A DNA stretch of 64,000 bases from CALDTK01 sp041744755 (GTDB lineage Bacteria > Bacteroidota > Bacteroidia > Chitinophagales > Saprospiraceae), in the NCBI GenBank assembly GCA_041744755.1, contig JBGTKC010000008.1:21015-85014 (forward strand), given 5' to 3'. Below the pieces are notes generated by a model. That model ran no database searches. It saw only the letters and a program-made list of their open reading frames with translations, and was not told the DNA's origin. A program made the position numbers and the translations under genes. Below, piece by piece: positions 9,551 through 17,311 of this stretch; position 1 is the stretch's first letter; every line of letters starts with the position of its first letter.

Positions 9551-10654
9551 ATGAAGATCGTTATCCCCCAACCCACGGCTCGCGTGTCCGAAATGCCTAC
9601 GGCGCCACCGACGCCAAGTCTGGCTTTAGCCAAAACATCCCCCGCGCCTACTGACTCCGCGCTTACTCCTGTCGAAGGGTTTCTCGAGGGTCTTACCTCA
9701 GCGAGCACTTCGCCGAGCCAACCCCCGAGCGCACGTCGCGGATCCCAGCGGGGTCAAACGACGTGTAGTCCTGGGTCGAACAGGTCCAGACCAAGAAAAA
9801 ACCGCGCTCAAAGCTCTCCAGAAACCCTAAGCAGACAAGTGACTTACGACCACAGGCAAAGAGAGACGAGCCTCCAGAAAAGCCTTCCCGAGACGGTCAC
9901 GCCAGCTTCTCTGCCCGCAGTGACGCCGCCAGTCCCGCAGGCCACATCTACTACTTCCGGGCCGCACCCGAAGCTTACTGTCAAAAACTGGCACCGCGAT
10001 GAACAGCCCCGCGAGCGGCTCATGACCCACGGCGCCGAGGCGCTTGCGACCAGTGAACTCCTCGCCATCCTCCTACGCACGGGTGCCCTGGGCCACTCCG
10101 TCGTCGACGTGGCGCGTGACCTGCTCCATCGCTGCGACGGCAGCCTCCGCGGCCTGAGCCGCCTCAAGTACCAGGACATCGCCGAGGCCCACGGCATCGG
10201 ACCCGCGAAGGCCGTCGCCCTCGTGGCCGCCCTCGAGCTCGGCAAGCGCTGGACCGTGGAGGCCGACCGCGACCATACGCTACTGCTGGGTAGCAAGGTA
10301 GCCTACGAGATCGTCGCCCCACTGCTGCGCGACCTCCCCCACGAGGAGTGCTGGGTGTTGCTCACCAACAACGCCAGCCGATTCATCGGCCGCGAGCGTA
10401 TCAGCACCGGCAGCGTCGACGGTACCATCGTCGACGTGCGCAGCGTCATGGCCTGCGCCCTGCGCAATAACGCGAGCGGTTTCGTCATCGCCCACAATCA
10501 CCCAAGCCACAGCCTCAACCCCAGCCAGGCCGATATCCACCTCACCAACGCCCTTGCCGAGGCCAGTAAACTCATGAACCTCGCTATGCAGGATCATATC
10601 ATCGTGGCTGGTAATCGGTACTACAGCTTTCGGGACAGCAAACTGCTGAAGTGA
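9551..10654 (+). CDS. radC: RadC-family JAMM protein with a long N-terminal extension
   Basis: 367 aa. Residues about 142-367 are a standard RadC: helix-hairpin-helix-like N-part (ERLMTHGAEALATSELLAILLRTG) and JAMM/MPN metal site HNHPSHSLNPSQAD. RadC is usually 220-230 aa. The first 140 residues are Pro/Ser/Thr-rich, low-complexity and unlike any domain I know. The ATG at 9551 has an AATGTTTG box 7 nt upstream, which supports the long form. RadC proteins are linked to recombination and are competence-induced in some bacteria; their biochemistry is unsettled. A mini-hairpin with TAAA loop lies at 9621-9634. Confidence 0.88.
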   Translation: MKIVIPQPTARVSEMPTAPPTPSLALAKTSPAPTDSALTPVEGFLEGLTSASTSPSQPPSARRGSQRGQTTCSPGSNRSRPRKNRAQSSPETLSRQVTYDHRQRETSLQKSLPETVTPASLPAVTPPVPQATSTTSGPHPKLTVKNWHRDEQPRERLMTHGAEALATSELLAILLRTGALGHSVVDVARDLLHRCDGSLRGLSRLKYQDIAEAHGIGPAKAVALVAALELGKRWTVEADRDHTLLLGSKVAYEIVAPLLRDLPHEECWVLLTNNASRFIGRERISTGSVDGTIVDVRSVMACALRNNASGFVIAHNHPSHSLNPSQADIHLTNALAEASKLMNLAMQDHIIVAGNRYYSFRDSKLLK

Positions 10655-10681
10655 TTCTGGAGGAGCCGTACGGACCTAATC

Positions 10682-11200
10682 TTAGTCCGTATACCGCACG
10701 GCCGTAATAGTAAGCTGGTCCACCCTCGCTCCGAGACGAAGCTCGGCGACCTCCCCGACACGTTTGCCCAGCAGCGCCTCCGCCAGTGGCGAGAGGAAGC
10801 TCACGCGCTTCTCCTTGATGTTGGCCTCGTCCACCCCGACGATGTAGACGTGCGTCGATTTGGCGGGTTTTGGCGGAAGCTGCATCTGCAAATAATCGAC
10901 CCGAGCCCCGAATCGTACCTCGTGAGAATTGACGTCGTCCGGCTCGACGAGCCGGGCGCTCGCGATGCGGTCGCTCAGTTGGATCAGTTTGGCGGCGAGC
11001 ACCCCCATCGTGCGTCGGCCCTCGCCGCTGGTGGCGTCGGGGATGGCGGCGCGATCGGCTTCGAGCATGTCGCGCTCCCCGTGGAGTAGGGCCAAGCCGC
11101 GTGGGGTGACGTAGTTCACGGTACCTGTGGGCAGCGCGGCGCGGGGCGCCACAAACGGCGCCTCCTCCTGGTCGCTCTCCTTGACGAACCCTCGGGACAT
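10682..11200 (-). CDS. GreA/GreB-family transcription elongation factor
   Basis: 172 aa from the ATG at 11200 (MSRGFVKESDQEEAPF), a GreB-like N-terminus. An N-terminal coiled coil (ERDMLEADRAAIPD...LIQLSDRIASARLVEP) is followed by the FKBP-like C-terminal domain (VYIVGVDEANIKEKRVSFLSPLAEALLGKRVGEV). Such factors enter the RNA polymerase secondary channel and trigger cleavage of backtracked RNA. The start lies 1 nt after the stop of the DUF1622 gene, so the pair is an operon. A wobble-stem mini-hairpin is at 10868-10881. Confidence 0.85.
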   Translation of the reverse strand: MSRGFVKESDQEEAPFVAPRAALPTGTVNYVTPRGLALLHGERDMLEADRAAIPDATSGEGRRTMGVLAAKLIQLSDRIASARLVEPDDVNSHEVRFGARVDYLQMQLPPKPAKSTHVYIVGVDEANIKEKRVSFLSPLAEALLGKRVGEVAELRLGARVDQLTITAVRYTD

Positions 11201-11201
11201 G

Positions 11202-11612
11202 TTAGGGGCGTATTTGCGGACTAGGTTTAGCGAGGGCGGAGCCATCGGACTCGTCCATCATGCCCCTCCCTTTGCCGGTCTGTTTGGTTTGCCACGGCCA
11301 CCTGCCGTCGAGTTCGACCTCGAGGGAGAAGCTGAGGAAGGTCCGGATGAGGACCACGATTCCGAGGACGGCCACGTTCTGCAGGGTGGGCTCGGTGGTG
11401 ACGGTCATGATGATGTCGGCGGCCACGAGGACCTCTAGACCGAGCAAGATCGCCTTGCCGACCTGCTGGCGCATCGTAGCGTAGGCGCCGTCTTGGCGGA
11501 GCCGCGTGGCGAAGTTGACGAGCGCAAACAAAAGGCCCACGACGATGATCCCGACTCCGATGATCTCGATCCCGCGCGAGACGTAGTGAATGTATTTGGA
11601 TGCGTGCTCCAT
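11202..11612 (-). CDS. DUF1622 family membrane protein
   Basis: 136 aa from the ATG at 11612 (MEHASKYIHYVSRGIEIIGVG). Three hydrophobic segments are visible (IEIIGVGIIVVGLLFALVNF, AILLGLEVLVAADIIM, NVAVLGIVVLIRTFLSF), and the last carries the conserved IRTFLSFSLEVELDG motif of DUF1622. Function unknown. The acidic/Ser tail (GMMDESDGSALAKPSP) reaches to the start of the Gre-factor gene. Confidence 0.8.
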   Translation of the reverse strand: MEHASKYIHYVSRGIEIIGVGIIVVGLLFALVNFATRLRQDGAYATMRQQVGKAILLGLEVLVAADIIMTVTTEPTLQNVAVLGIVVLIRTFLSFSLEVELDGRWPWQTKQTGKGRGMMDESDGSALAKPSPQIRP

Positions 11613-11665
11613 ATCGTATGTGTAGCGCCCAAGCGACCGTAGCGGTTTAGCCTGGCCTTTGAGGC

Positions 11666-12811
11666 TTACAGCCGCACCCAGCCCTGCCGTTCGTTGCTCT
11701 GCAAAATCGCATCGCATAGCACCAGCTCCCGGTGCCCGTCCTCGAAGCTCGCGAAGTGCGGTCCGCCGTCGGGCGTCTTGCCGAGGACAGCGTCGTAAAA
11801 GCTCCGGAAGCACTGCTTGAAGGTGTCCGGGAATCCCTCGTTGTGGCCGCCGGGGTAGTTGATGTACCGGCTCGCGGTACCGGTCATGAGGCCCGGGTCT
11901 TTGAGGAGGAGCTGGCTGAGCTCCCCGCGCTTGCCGATGACTAGCTCGTTTGGGCGCTCGGAATTGAACTCGTACGCGGCGTCCTGGGTGGCGATGTCGT
12001 AAGTGAGGCGATTCTTATGGCCGGCGCTCACCTGCGTCACGAAGAGCTGTCCGCGGGCGCCGCCTTTGAACTTGAAGAGGATACTGGCGCAGTCGTCGGT
12101 GGTCACGTCGATCGTCTCGGTCTCCTGGGCGACGGGGGCGTCCCCGGTGAAGGTGCGGACCTCGCCGATCGGTCGTTTGCGCTGCGGGTGCACGGTGGTT
12201 AGGTCGGCCAGGATGGCCTCGACCTCGAGCCCGGTCACGAAGTGAACTAGGTCGAGCCAGTGGGTCCCGATGTCGGAGACCGCGCGCAGGGCGCCGCCCT
12301 GGTCGGCCAGCACGCGCCAATTGTAGTCGGTGTCGTACAGCAGCCAGTCCTGCTGGTAACCACCGGTCACCGAGAACACACGCGTGCCGGCGGCGGCGAG
12401 GCGGTCCTTGACCTCGAGGTTAATCGGGTAAAAACGCAGATTGTAGTTGACGCCAGCCACCACGTCGGTGGCCTTCGCCAGGGCGACCAGCTCCGCGCTC
12501 TGTGCCGAGGTCATGGCCAGGGGCTTCTCGCACATCACGTGCTTGCCGGCGGCGAGGGCCTGTTTGACCATCGGGTAATGGAGCACGTTGGGTACCGCCA
12601 GGTGAACGGCGTCGACCTCGTCGTCGGCGAGGAGCTCCTCGAAGGTGGCGTAGGCGTGGGCGAGGCCGAGGGTGGTGCAGGCGCTCTCGGATTCCTCGAG
12701 GTCCTTGCCGAGTAGACCCTTGACGCGAATCCCGAGGCGGCGCAGGCCCTCGACGTGGACAGGACCGATGAAGCCGGCTCCGGCGACGGCGACGGTGATG
12801 GTGGAGTACAT
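11666..12811 (-). CDS. Gfo/Idh/MocA family oxidoreductase
   Basis: 381 aa from the ATG at 12811 (MYSTITVAVAGAGFIGPVHVEG). The N-terminal Rossmann fold has GAGFIG; the EKPLA motif (HVMCEKPLAMT) marks the family, and an alpha/beta C-terminal domain with DIGTHWLDLVHFVTG follows. These enzymes use NAD(P) to oxidise or reduce sugars and cyclitols. The substrate cannot be read from sequence, though the catabolic look (glycosidase and isomerase further on) fits sugar metabolism. No mini-hairpin lies in this gene. Confidence 0.9.
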   Translation of the reverse strand: MYSTITVAVAGAGFIGPVHVEGLRRLGIRVKGLLGKDLEESESACTTLGLAHAYATFEELLADDEVDAVHLAVPNVLHYPMVKQALAAGKHVMCEKPLAMTSAQSAELVALAKATDVVAGVNYNLRFYPINLEVKDRLAAAGTRVFSVTGGYQQDWLLYDTDYNWRVLADQGGALRAVSDIGTHWLDLVHFVTGLEVEAILADLTTVHPQRKRPIGEVRTFTGDAPVAQETETIDVTTDDCASILFKFKGGARGQLFVTQVSAGHKNRLTYDIATQDAAYEFNSERPNELVIGKRGELSQLLLKDPGLMTGTASRYINYPGGHNEGFPDTFKQCFRSFYDAVLGKTPDGGPHFASFEDGHRELVLCDAILQSNERQGWVRL

Positions 12812-12945
12812 GCGGTGCGGAGGTTTGAGGTGGGTGGCATAGATACGCGTCCGGCGCGTGTCTTGCGAATTGGAGTTCGAGGGAGCCACCGGGGCGCGTG
12901 GAAAATATTTTACGCGGCCACTTGCACAGTTCAGCGAACAAGTAG

Positions 12946-12953
12946 TACTATTG
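12946..12953 (+). promoter_or_regulatory. putative -7 box TACTATTG of the ABC operon
   Basis: One mismatch from TAnnTTTG. The GntR operator lies just downstream, where a bound repressor would cover the transcription start. Confidence 0.4.
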
Positions 12954-12955
12954 CA

Positions 12956-12977
12956 GTGTACTAGACAAGTAGTACAC
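12956..12977. promoter_or_regulatory. palindromic operator GTGTACT-N8-AGTACAC for a YtrA-type GntR regulator
   Basis: Perfect 7-bp inverted repeat ending 1 nt before the ABC gene start codon. A second related half, ACAAGTAGTAC, is repeated at 12938-12948 and 12965-12975. The operon ends with a short GntR/YtrA-type repressor (14634-15023), so autoregulation is the simplest reading. Confidence 0.7.
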
Positions 12978-12978
12978 C

Positions 12979-13848
12979 ATGACAGAATCACTGATCCACC
13001 TCCACGACCTCGAGTTCGGCTACCGCAAGGCGCAGACCCTCTTCGAGCACCTCTCCCTGCGCATCGACCGCGGCGGCATCTACGGATTGCTCGGGCGTAA
13101 CGGCGCCGGCAAGTCCACCTTGCTGAAGCTGATCACCGGCTGCCTCCGGCCGACGGCCGGTCGCGCCGATCTCTTCGGCCGCCCAGCGTTCGAACGGCAC
13201 GCCGTCGACCTCCAGCGGCTCTACTTCCTCCCGGAGCAGGTGTACCTACCGGCCCGCTCTTGGCAGGTTTTGGCGAAAGCCTACGGACCGTTCTACCCCA
13301 ACTTCGACGACGGCGCCTTTCGGCAAAACCTAGAGGCCTTCGAGGTGCCCACCGATCGGAAGCTCACGAAACTCTCGCTCGGGCAGCAGAAGAAGGGCCT
13401 GATCAGCTTCGCCCTGGCCTGCAACACCGAACTGCTCGTCATGGACGAGCCCACCAACGGCCTCGACATCCCGAGCAAGGCGCAGTTCCGCAGCATCCTC
13501 GCCGAGGCGGCCTCGGATGAGCGCGCGATCGTGGTCTCGACCCACCAGGTCCGCGACCTCGCCGGGCTCATCGACCCGATCATCGTCGTCGAGAGCGGTA
13601 GCGTCATCGCGCAGCTCGACCTGCAGACCGTGAGTGAGGTGCTGTCGTTCGACCTCGTCTCGTCGCTACGCCCCCCGGCCGACGCCCTGTACGCCGAGCG
13701 CGTGCCCGGGGGCCACTACGTGGTCCGCGTCAACGTCGACGGCCGCCACACGGAGCCCGACCTCGAGGTGCTCTTCAACGCCATCACCCGCCGGCAGAGC
13801 CCCGTGCTCGAAGCCCTGCGCACCGCCCACCAACCCCACAACGCCTAA
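12979..13848 (+). CDS. ABC transporter ATP-binding protein (YtrB-like)
   Basis: 289 aa. Walker A GRNGAGKST, signature LSLGQQKKG, Walker B ELLVMDEPTNGLD and H-loop STHQ are intact. The segment YGPFYPNFDDGAF is typical of YtrB/EcsA-like exporters whose operons carry a GntR regulator. It contains two mini-hairpins in opposite orientation 47 nt apart: 13268 (encodes VLAKA) and 13315 (GCC/GGC stem, encodes FRQN). The downstream permease starts 3 nt after the stop. Confidence 0.94.
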   Translation: MTESLIHLHDLEFGYRKAQTLFEHLSLRIDRGGIYGLLGRNGAGKSTLLKLITGCLRPTAGRADLFGRPAFERHAVDLQRLYFLPEQVYLPARSWQVLAKAYGPFYPNFDDGAFRQNLEAFEVPTDRKLTKLSLGQQKKGLISFALACNTELLVMDEPTNGLDIPSKAQFRSILAEAASDERAIVVSTHQVRDLAGLIDPIIVVESGSVIAQLDLQTVSEVLSFDLVSSLRPPADALYAERVPGGHYVVRVNVDGRHTEPDLEVLFNAITRRQSPVLEALRTAHQPHNA

Positions 13849-13851
13849 GCC

Positions 13852-14613
13852 ATGTCGACCCTCAATCTCTCCCGCGTTTGGCAGGTGGTTCGCCTGCAGG
13901 CCATGCTCCACGGCCGCTCGCTGCTCAGCTACTTCGGGCCGACGCTGGCGCTCCTTCTCGGCGCCGCGCTCCTGTCGGGCAACTTCGCTGCCGAAGGTGG
14001 CGAACCCAGCTTCTTCATAAAGATCTACAACTTGGCCCTCATCGTCGCGGGATTCATCTGGGCGGCCAGCTCCCTGCCGGAGAACAAGACCCCCGACGGA
14101 CGGCAGTCGTTCCTCACGCTGCCCGCGAGCGATGCCGAGAAGTGGCTCGGGACCTACCTCTACAGCGGTCCGGCCTTCTTCGTCGTCTACACGCTCGGCT
14201 ACTTAATCCTGACGCTGGTGACCGGCCTCGTGCTCGCGGTCTTCCAGCTGGGCGTGCCCCCGGCCTTCAATCCTTTCTCGGCTGAGATGGGGGAGGGGAT
14301 CGCCACGTACTTCCTCATCGTCCAGCCCATCGGCATGCTGGGGGCAATCGTGTTCGACAAGTCGGCTTCCGCCAAAACCGTCGGCGCGGCCCTCCTGGTC
14401 CAGGCCGCGCTCGCGTTTATCGGTCTGCTCGTCTTCCGGATTGTCTTCCACGAGTACTTCTCGGGCTTCTTCACCGTGGACGCCGACAGCTTCAACTTCG
14501 AGGGCGACGGGATCAACATCAACCTCGAGGATTACGGCTGGTGGGCGGGCGCGGCCCTAGGCCTCTACCTCCTCACCGTCGCCTACTTCCGTTTTCAAGA
14601 AAAAGAGGTCTAA
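13852..14613 (+). CDS. ABC transporter permease
   Basis: 253 aa with six hydrophobic segments (LLSYFGPTLALLLGAALL, IYNLALIVAGFIWAASSL, FFVVYTLGYLILTLVTGLVLAVF and others) and an acidic loop GDGININLEDYGWW before the last. Partner of the preceding ATPase. The segment FDKSASAKTVGAALL carries a GGAA-loop mini-hairpin (14364-14377). The exported substrate is unknown; YtrA-regulated transporters elsewhere respond to cell-wall antibiotics, which would be inference here. Confidence 0.85.
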   Translation: MSTLNLSRVWQVVRLQAMLHGRSLLSYFGPTLALLLGAALLSGNFAAEGGEPSFFIKIYNLALIVAGFIWAASSLPENKTPDGRQSFLTLPASDAEKWLGTYLYSGPAFFVVYTLGYLILTLVTGLVLAVFQLGVPPAFNPFSAEMGEGIATYFLIVQPIGMLGAIVFDKSASAKTVGAALLVQAALAFIGLLVFRIVFHEYFSGFFTVDADSFNFEGDGININLEDYGWWAGAALGLYLLTVAYFRFQEKEV

Positions 14614-14633
14614 TCCCCAACCAACACAGACCA

Positions 14634-15023
14634 ATGGAATTCAAAGCCTCCACCACCATCTACGAGCAGATCGCCGGGATGCTGGAAGACAATATCCTCT
14701 CCGGCGAGATCCCCGAGGGCGAGCGCCTCCCGAGCGTACGCGCCCTCGCCAGCGAGGTACAAGTCAACCCGAACACCGTCCAGCGCACCTTCCAGACCCT
14801 CCAGGACGCCGACATCATCGCCAACCAGCGCGGGATCGGGTACTTCGTGGCCGAGGGCGCGCGACTCAAGATCCTCAAGGCCCGCCGCCGCCTCTTCGAG
14901 ACGGAGGTGCTGCCGGAGCAATTCAGACAGCTTGCACTGCTCGGCTTCGAGCCGCAGGAGATCGCGACCCTGTACGCCTCTTATATCGCGAATCACGTTG
15001 CACCACCCTCGTCCCCGAACTAA
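14634..15023 (+). CDS. GntR-family transcriptional repressor (YtrA subfamily)
   Basis: 129 aa from the ATG 14634 (MEFKASTTIYEQIAGMLEDNI). A winged helix-turn-helix (GEIPEGERLPSVRALASEVQVNPNTVQRTFQTLQDADII) is followed by a short helical tail of about 50 residues rather than a ligand domain, as in YtrA. It lies 20 nt after the permease. It most likely represses its own operon through the palindrome at 12956-12977. Confidence 0.92.
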   Translation: MEFKASTTIYEQIAGMLEDNILSGEIPEGERLPSVRALASEVQVNPNTVQRTFQTLQDADIIANQRGIGYFVAEGARLKILKARRRLFETEVLPEQFRQLALLGFEPQEIATLYASYIANHVAPPSSPN

Positions 15024-15070
15024 GCGCAGCCAGTCTGGACTTGAGTAGGCAGCCTTATAAATTTCATCTC

Positions 15071-15667
15071 ATGAACAATCTTCCGACGTTTTGGCTCTTC
15101 CTCCTCGTCCTGCTTTGTCTAGGCGCATCGGCCGTCTTGGTCAACGCTCAAGCGATCGGCGTTACGCAAGCTGGATTGAACCTGGGGCAGACGATCATCC
15201 AAAGGGACAGCGCCTTCTGGGTGGCTTACAACACTTGCGACGTAGACGGGATCCGAGGTTTTTTCACCGAAGACTTAGAGTTCTACCACGATAAGGGCGG
15301 CCTCACCGAAGGGTGCGACCAATTGGTGGCTAGTATTGAGACCGGTTTGTGTGGAGCGGGAGGCAACCGCCTACGCCGCGTGGCCCTCGACAGCACGGTA
15401 CGTGTCTACCCGATGGCCGATGACGGAGCCATGATCCTCGGCGAGCACCTCTTCTACGTCACGGAGCCAGGCCGCGCCGAGTACCTCGACGGGCGGGCAA
15501 GATTTATGGACTACTGGCAGTTGACGGCCGGCCAGTGGAAGATGTCGCGCGTGTTTAGCTACGATCATGGCCCCGCAGTGGTCGCCGTGATCCGGCCAGC
15601 CGACACTACCGCATTGTCGGTCCCCGAAAGCGGCATCCACGCCGACGAGGCCACGCGGCGCAATTAG
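15071..15667 (+). CDS. secreted NTF2-like (DUF4440-type) protein
   Basis: 198 aa from the ATG 15071 (MNNLPTFWLFLLVLLCLGASAVLVNAQ, signal peptide). The body has an NTF2/SnoaL-like pattern: WVAYNTCDVDGIRGFFTEDLEFYHDKGGL, later GEHLFYV and ARFMDYWQLTAGQWKMSRVFSYDH. Such folds form a cone with a hydrophobic pocket; function ranges from enzymes to binding proteins. A TAAATTTC-like box lies 5 nt or so before the start region (around 15057). Confidence 0.7.
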   Translation: MNNLPTFWLFLLVLLCLGASAVLVNAQAIGVTQAGLNLGQTIIQRDSAFWVAYNTCDVDGIRGFFTEDLEFYHDKGGLTEGCDQLVASIETGLCGAGGNRLRRVALDSTVRVYPMADDGAMILGEHLFYVTEPGRAEYLDGRARFMDYWQLTAGQWKMSRVFSYDHGPAVVAVIRPADTTALSVPESGIHADEATRRN

Positions 15668-15720
15668 CACCTACGACCAGTCTCTCCACTCTCATCTCTT
15701 CCCCTCTTAACTAAACTCCC

Positions 15721-16473
15721 GTGAAAACTTCCAACCTCCTCCTTATCTCCGGCTTCGCCGCCGCCGTCGTCTTCCTCACCTTCCACATCGCCAGTGCCCG
15801 CCAGTCTATCCAGCCGGCGGTCGAGCTCTCGGGAACGCGCGGCACCAAGACTTACGATCTCCCCGCCCTTCAGCACCTCGACTTCGAAGGTCCCGTGCGC
15901 CTCATCCTCACTTCCGGTTTGCCCTCGGTGACGATCGAGGCCGACGAAGCCCTGATGCCCGAACTCGTCGACCGCGACTCCGAAGACGACCGCCTCACCA
16001 TCCGTGTGCCGCGCACCGGCGGCGACTACCGCGAGTCCGACATGATCGTGGCGCGCGTCTCCTCTCCATCCTTGCGTACCGTAGCCATGAGCGGTCGTAA
16101 CAGCATCAGCAGCTCGGCGCCGCTCGACTACCGGAGTCTCTCACTCAACCTCTCCGGCGGCACGCAGATGGACCTGGCCTTCGTGCGCATCGACAGCCTC
16201 CGCGTTGAGGGCTCGGGCTCGATGGGCGGTCAGGTCCGGGGAGTGGCCAACCACCTAATGATCGAGGGAAGCGGCAGTGCGGACCTCGATGCCTCGGGGC
16301 TCGTCGCCAAGGTCGCCGGCGTCGAGATCAGTGGCTCGGGGAAGTTCCGCGTCCACGCCGACAGTTTGCTCAGCGTCAAGGGCAGCGGCAGCTCCGAGGT
16401 CGAGTACAGCGGCAACGCCCGCGTGAGTTCGAGCGTGAGCGGTTCGGGGAGCGTGCGGATGGTGGGGCAGTAG
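15721..16473 (+). CDS. DUF2807 / head-GIN domain secreted protein
   Basis: 250 aa from a GTG at 15721. A signal anchor (NLLLISGFAAAVVFLTFHIASA) precedes a repetitive beta-helix region rich in SGSG steps (VEGSGSMGG, IEGSGSADLD, EISGSGKFRV, VKGSGSSEVEY, SVSGSGSVRM). This is the DUF2807 pattern of Bacteroidota, known as the putative auto-transporter adhesin head-GIN domain. Probably cell-surface or periplasmic; role unproven. Confidence 0.85.
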   Translation: MKTSNLLLISGFAAAVVFLTFHIASARQSIQPAVELSGTRGTKTYDLPALQHLDFEGPVRLILTSGLPSVTIEADEALMPELVDRDSEDDRLTIRVPRTGGDYRESDMIVARVSSPSLRTVAMSGRNSISSSAPLDYRSLSLNLSGGTQMDLAFVRIDSLRVEGSGSMGGQVRGVANHLMIEGSGSADLDASGLVAKVAGVEISGSGKFRVHADSLLSVKGSGSSEVEYSGNARVSSSVSGSGSVRMVGQ

Positions 16474-16483
16474 ACGGGTGAGC

Positions 16484-16612
16484 TCACTTTTCCTTCCCCA
16501 CCCGCCCCCAGTAGAGCGGGCAGCGCTTGCAGTAGTTGCCCTTCTTCTTATACTTCTTACAGCATTTCTTCTTGAGCTTCTTCGGCCGCTCCCTGGGCAT
16601 TTCCTTGGCCAT
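16484..16612 (-). CDS. very small Lys/Cys-rich protein
   Basis: 42 aa from the ATG 16612: MAKEMPRERPKKLKKKCC, then KKYKKKGNYCKRCPLYWGRV. It has four Cys in a CC-x(9)-C-x(2)-C layout with dense Lys, suggesting a small zinc-binding, nucleic-acid-contacting protein. A TAACTTCG box at 16619-16626 lies 6 nt upstream, like other genes here, which supports it being real. I recall similar small Lys/Cys proteins in Bacteroidota but cannot name the family. Confidence 0.6.
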   Translation of the reverse strand: MAKEMPRERPKKLKKKCCKKYKKKGNYCKRCPLYWGRVGKEK

Positions 16613-16670
16613 CGGGCGCGAAGTTAGCGGCGCGGCCGCAGCAGGCCCACAGCCGATGGCACACCTTGAC

Positions 16671-17279
16671 TCAACCCTTGCGCAGGAAGCCGACCACCTC
16701 CGCATCGTCGAGGTGCCACTTTCGATCCTCGCGCACCACCGCGATCCACGCGCGCGGGGGCACTTTGCGACCGGGGTTTTGCTGGATGTACTCGATGGCC
16801 TCCGGCGGCGACTTCGTCACGATGGCCACGTGGCCCCGCTTGCGGCCCTCGCCCGGACCCCAGACCAGAAGGTCACCCGGGCGCGGGTGGCTCTCCCCAG
16901 GCAGTCGGTACTGAAACAGTCCCCGCTGCACGTTGAAGGCCCCGTCGGCTAGCGCCGGATTAAAATAGTCTTTCGGGTAGCCGTAGGTGTCCGGCATGCG
17001 GTGGCCGTAGGCCTCGTAGTAGAAGCGCTTGACGAACTCGGAGGCTTGCCACTTGAGGCCAAAATTGTAGCCGTCTTTGCCTAGGTGCCGCCCGGCCGTG
17101 TGTCCGATCCTCCCATTGTAGTACACCGCCACCTGCTGGTAGCTGTCGATCTCGTCACCGACGGACGCGACCGCCGGACGGTCCCAGAGGTCCGGGCCCC
17201 AAACGGCCACCCAGCCTATTAGCACCACGACCACGATGCCGTAGGAGAACCATCGCAAGCTTATCCCTCGGTCCAACAT
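16671..17279 (-). CDS. CHAP-fold protein with catalytic Cys replaced by Ala
   Basis: 202 aa from the ATG 17279 (MLDRGISLRWFSYGIVVVVLIGWVAVW), a membrane anchor or uncleaved signal. The CHAP (NlpC/P60-like) core follows: NFGLKWQASEFVKRFYYEAYGHRMPDTYGYPKDYF, then GDLLVWGPGEGRKRGHVAIVTK with the conserved GHVAIV His. In active CHAP domains the first motif is WQC-(V/S)-EF. Here the codon is GCC (Ala), so amidase activity is unlikely. It may bind glycan or peptidoglycan without cutting. The stop lies close to the Lys/Cys-rich gene on the same strand. Confidence 0.75.
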   Translation of the reverse strand: MLDRGISLRWFSYGIVVVVLIGWVAVWGPDLWDRPAVASVGDEIDSYQQVAVYYNGRIGHTAGRHLGKDGYNFGLKWQASEFVKRFYYEAYGHRMPDTYGYPKDYFNPALADGAFNVQRGLFQYRLPGESHPRPGDLLVWGPGEGRKRGHVAIVTKSPPEAIEYIQQNPGRKVPPRAWIAVVREDRKWHLDDAEVVGFLRKG

Positions 17280-17311
17280 CGGGCGACAAGATCGGCGGCG
17301 GCGGCCGAACC

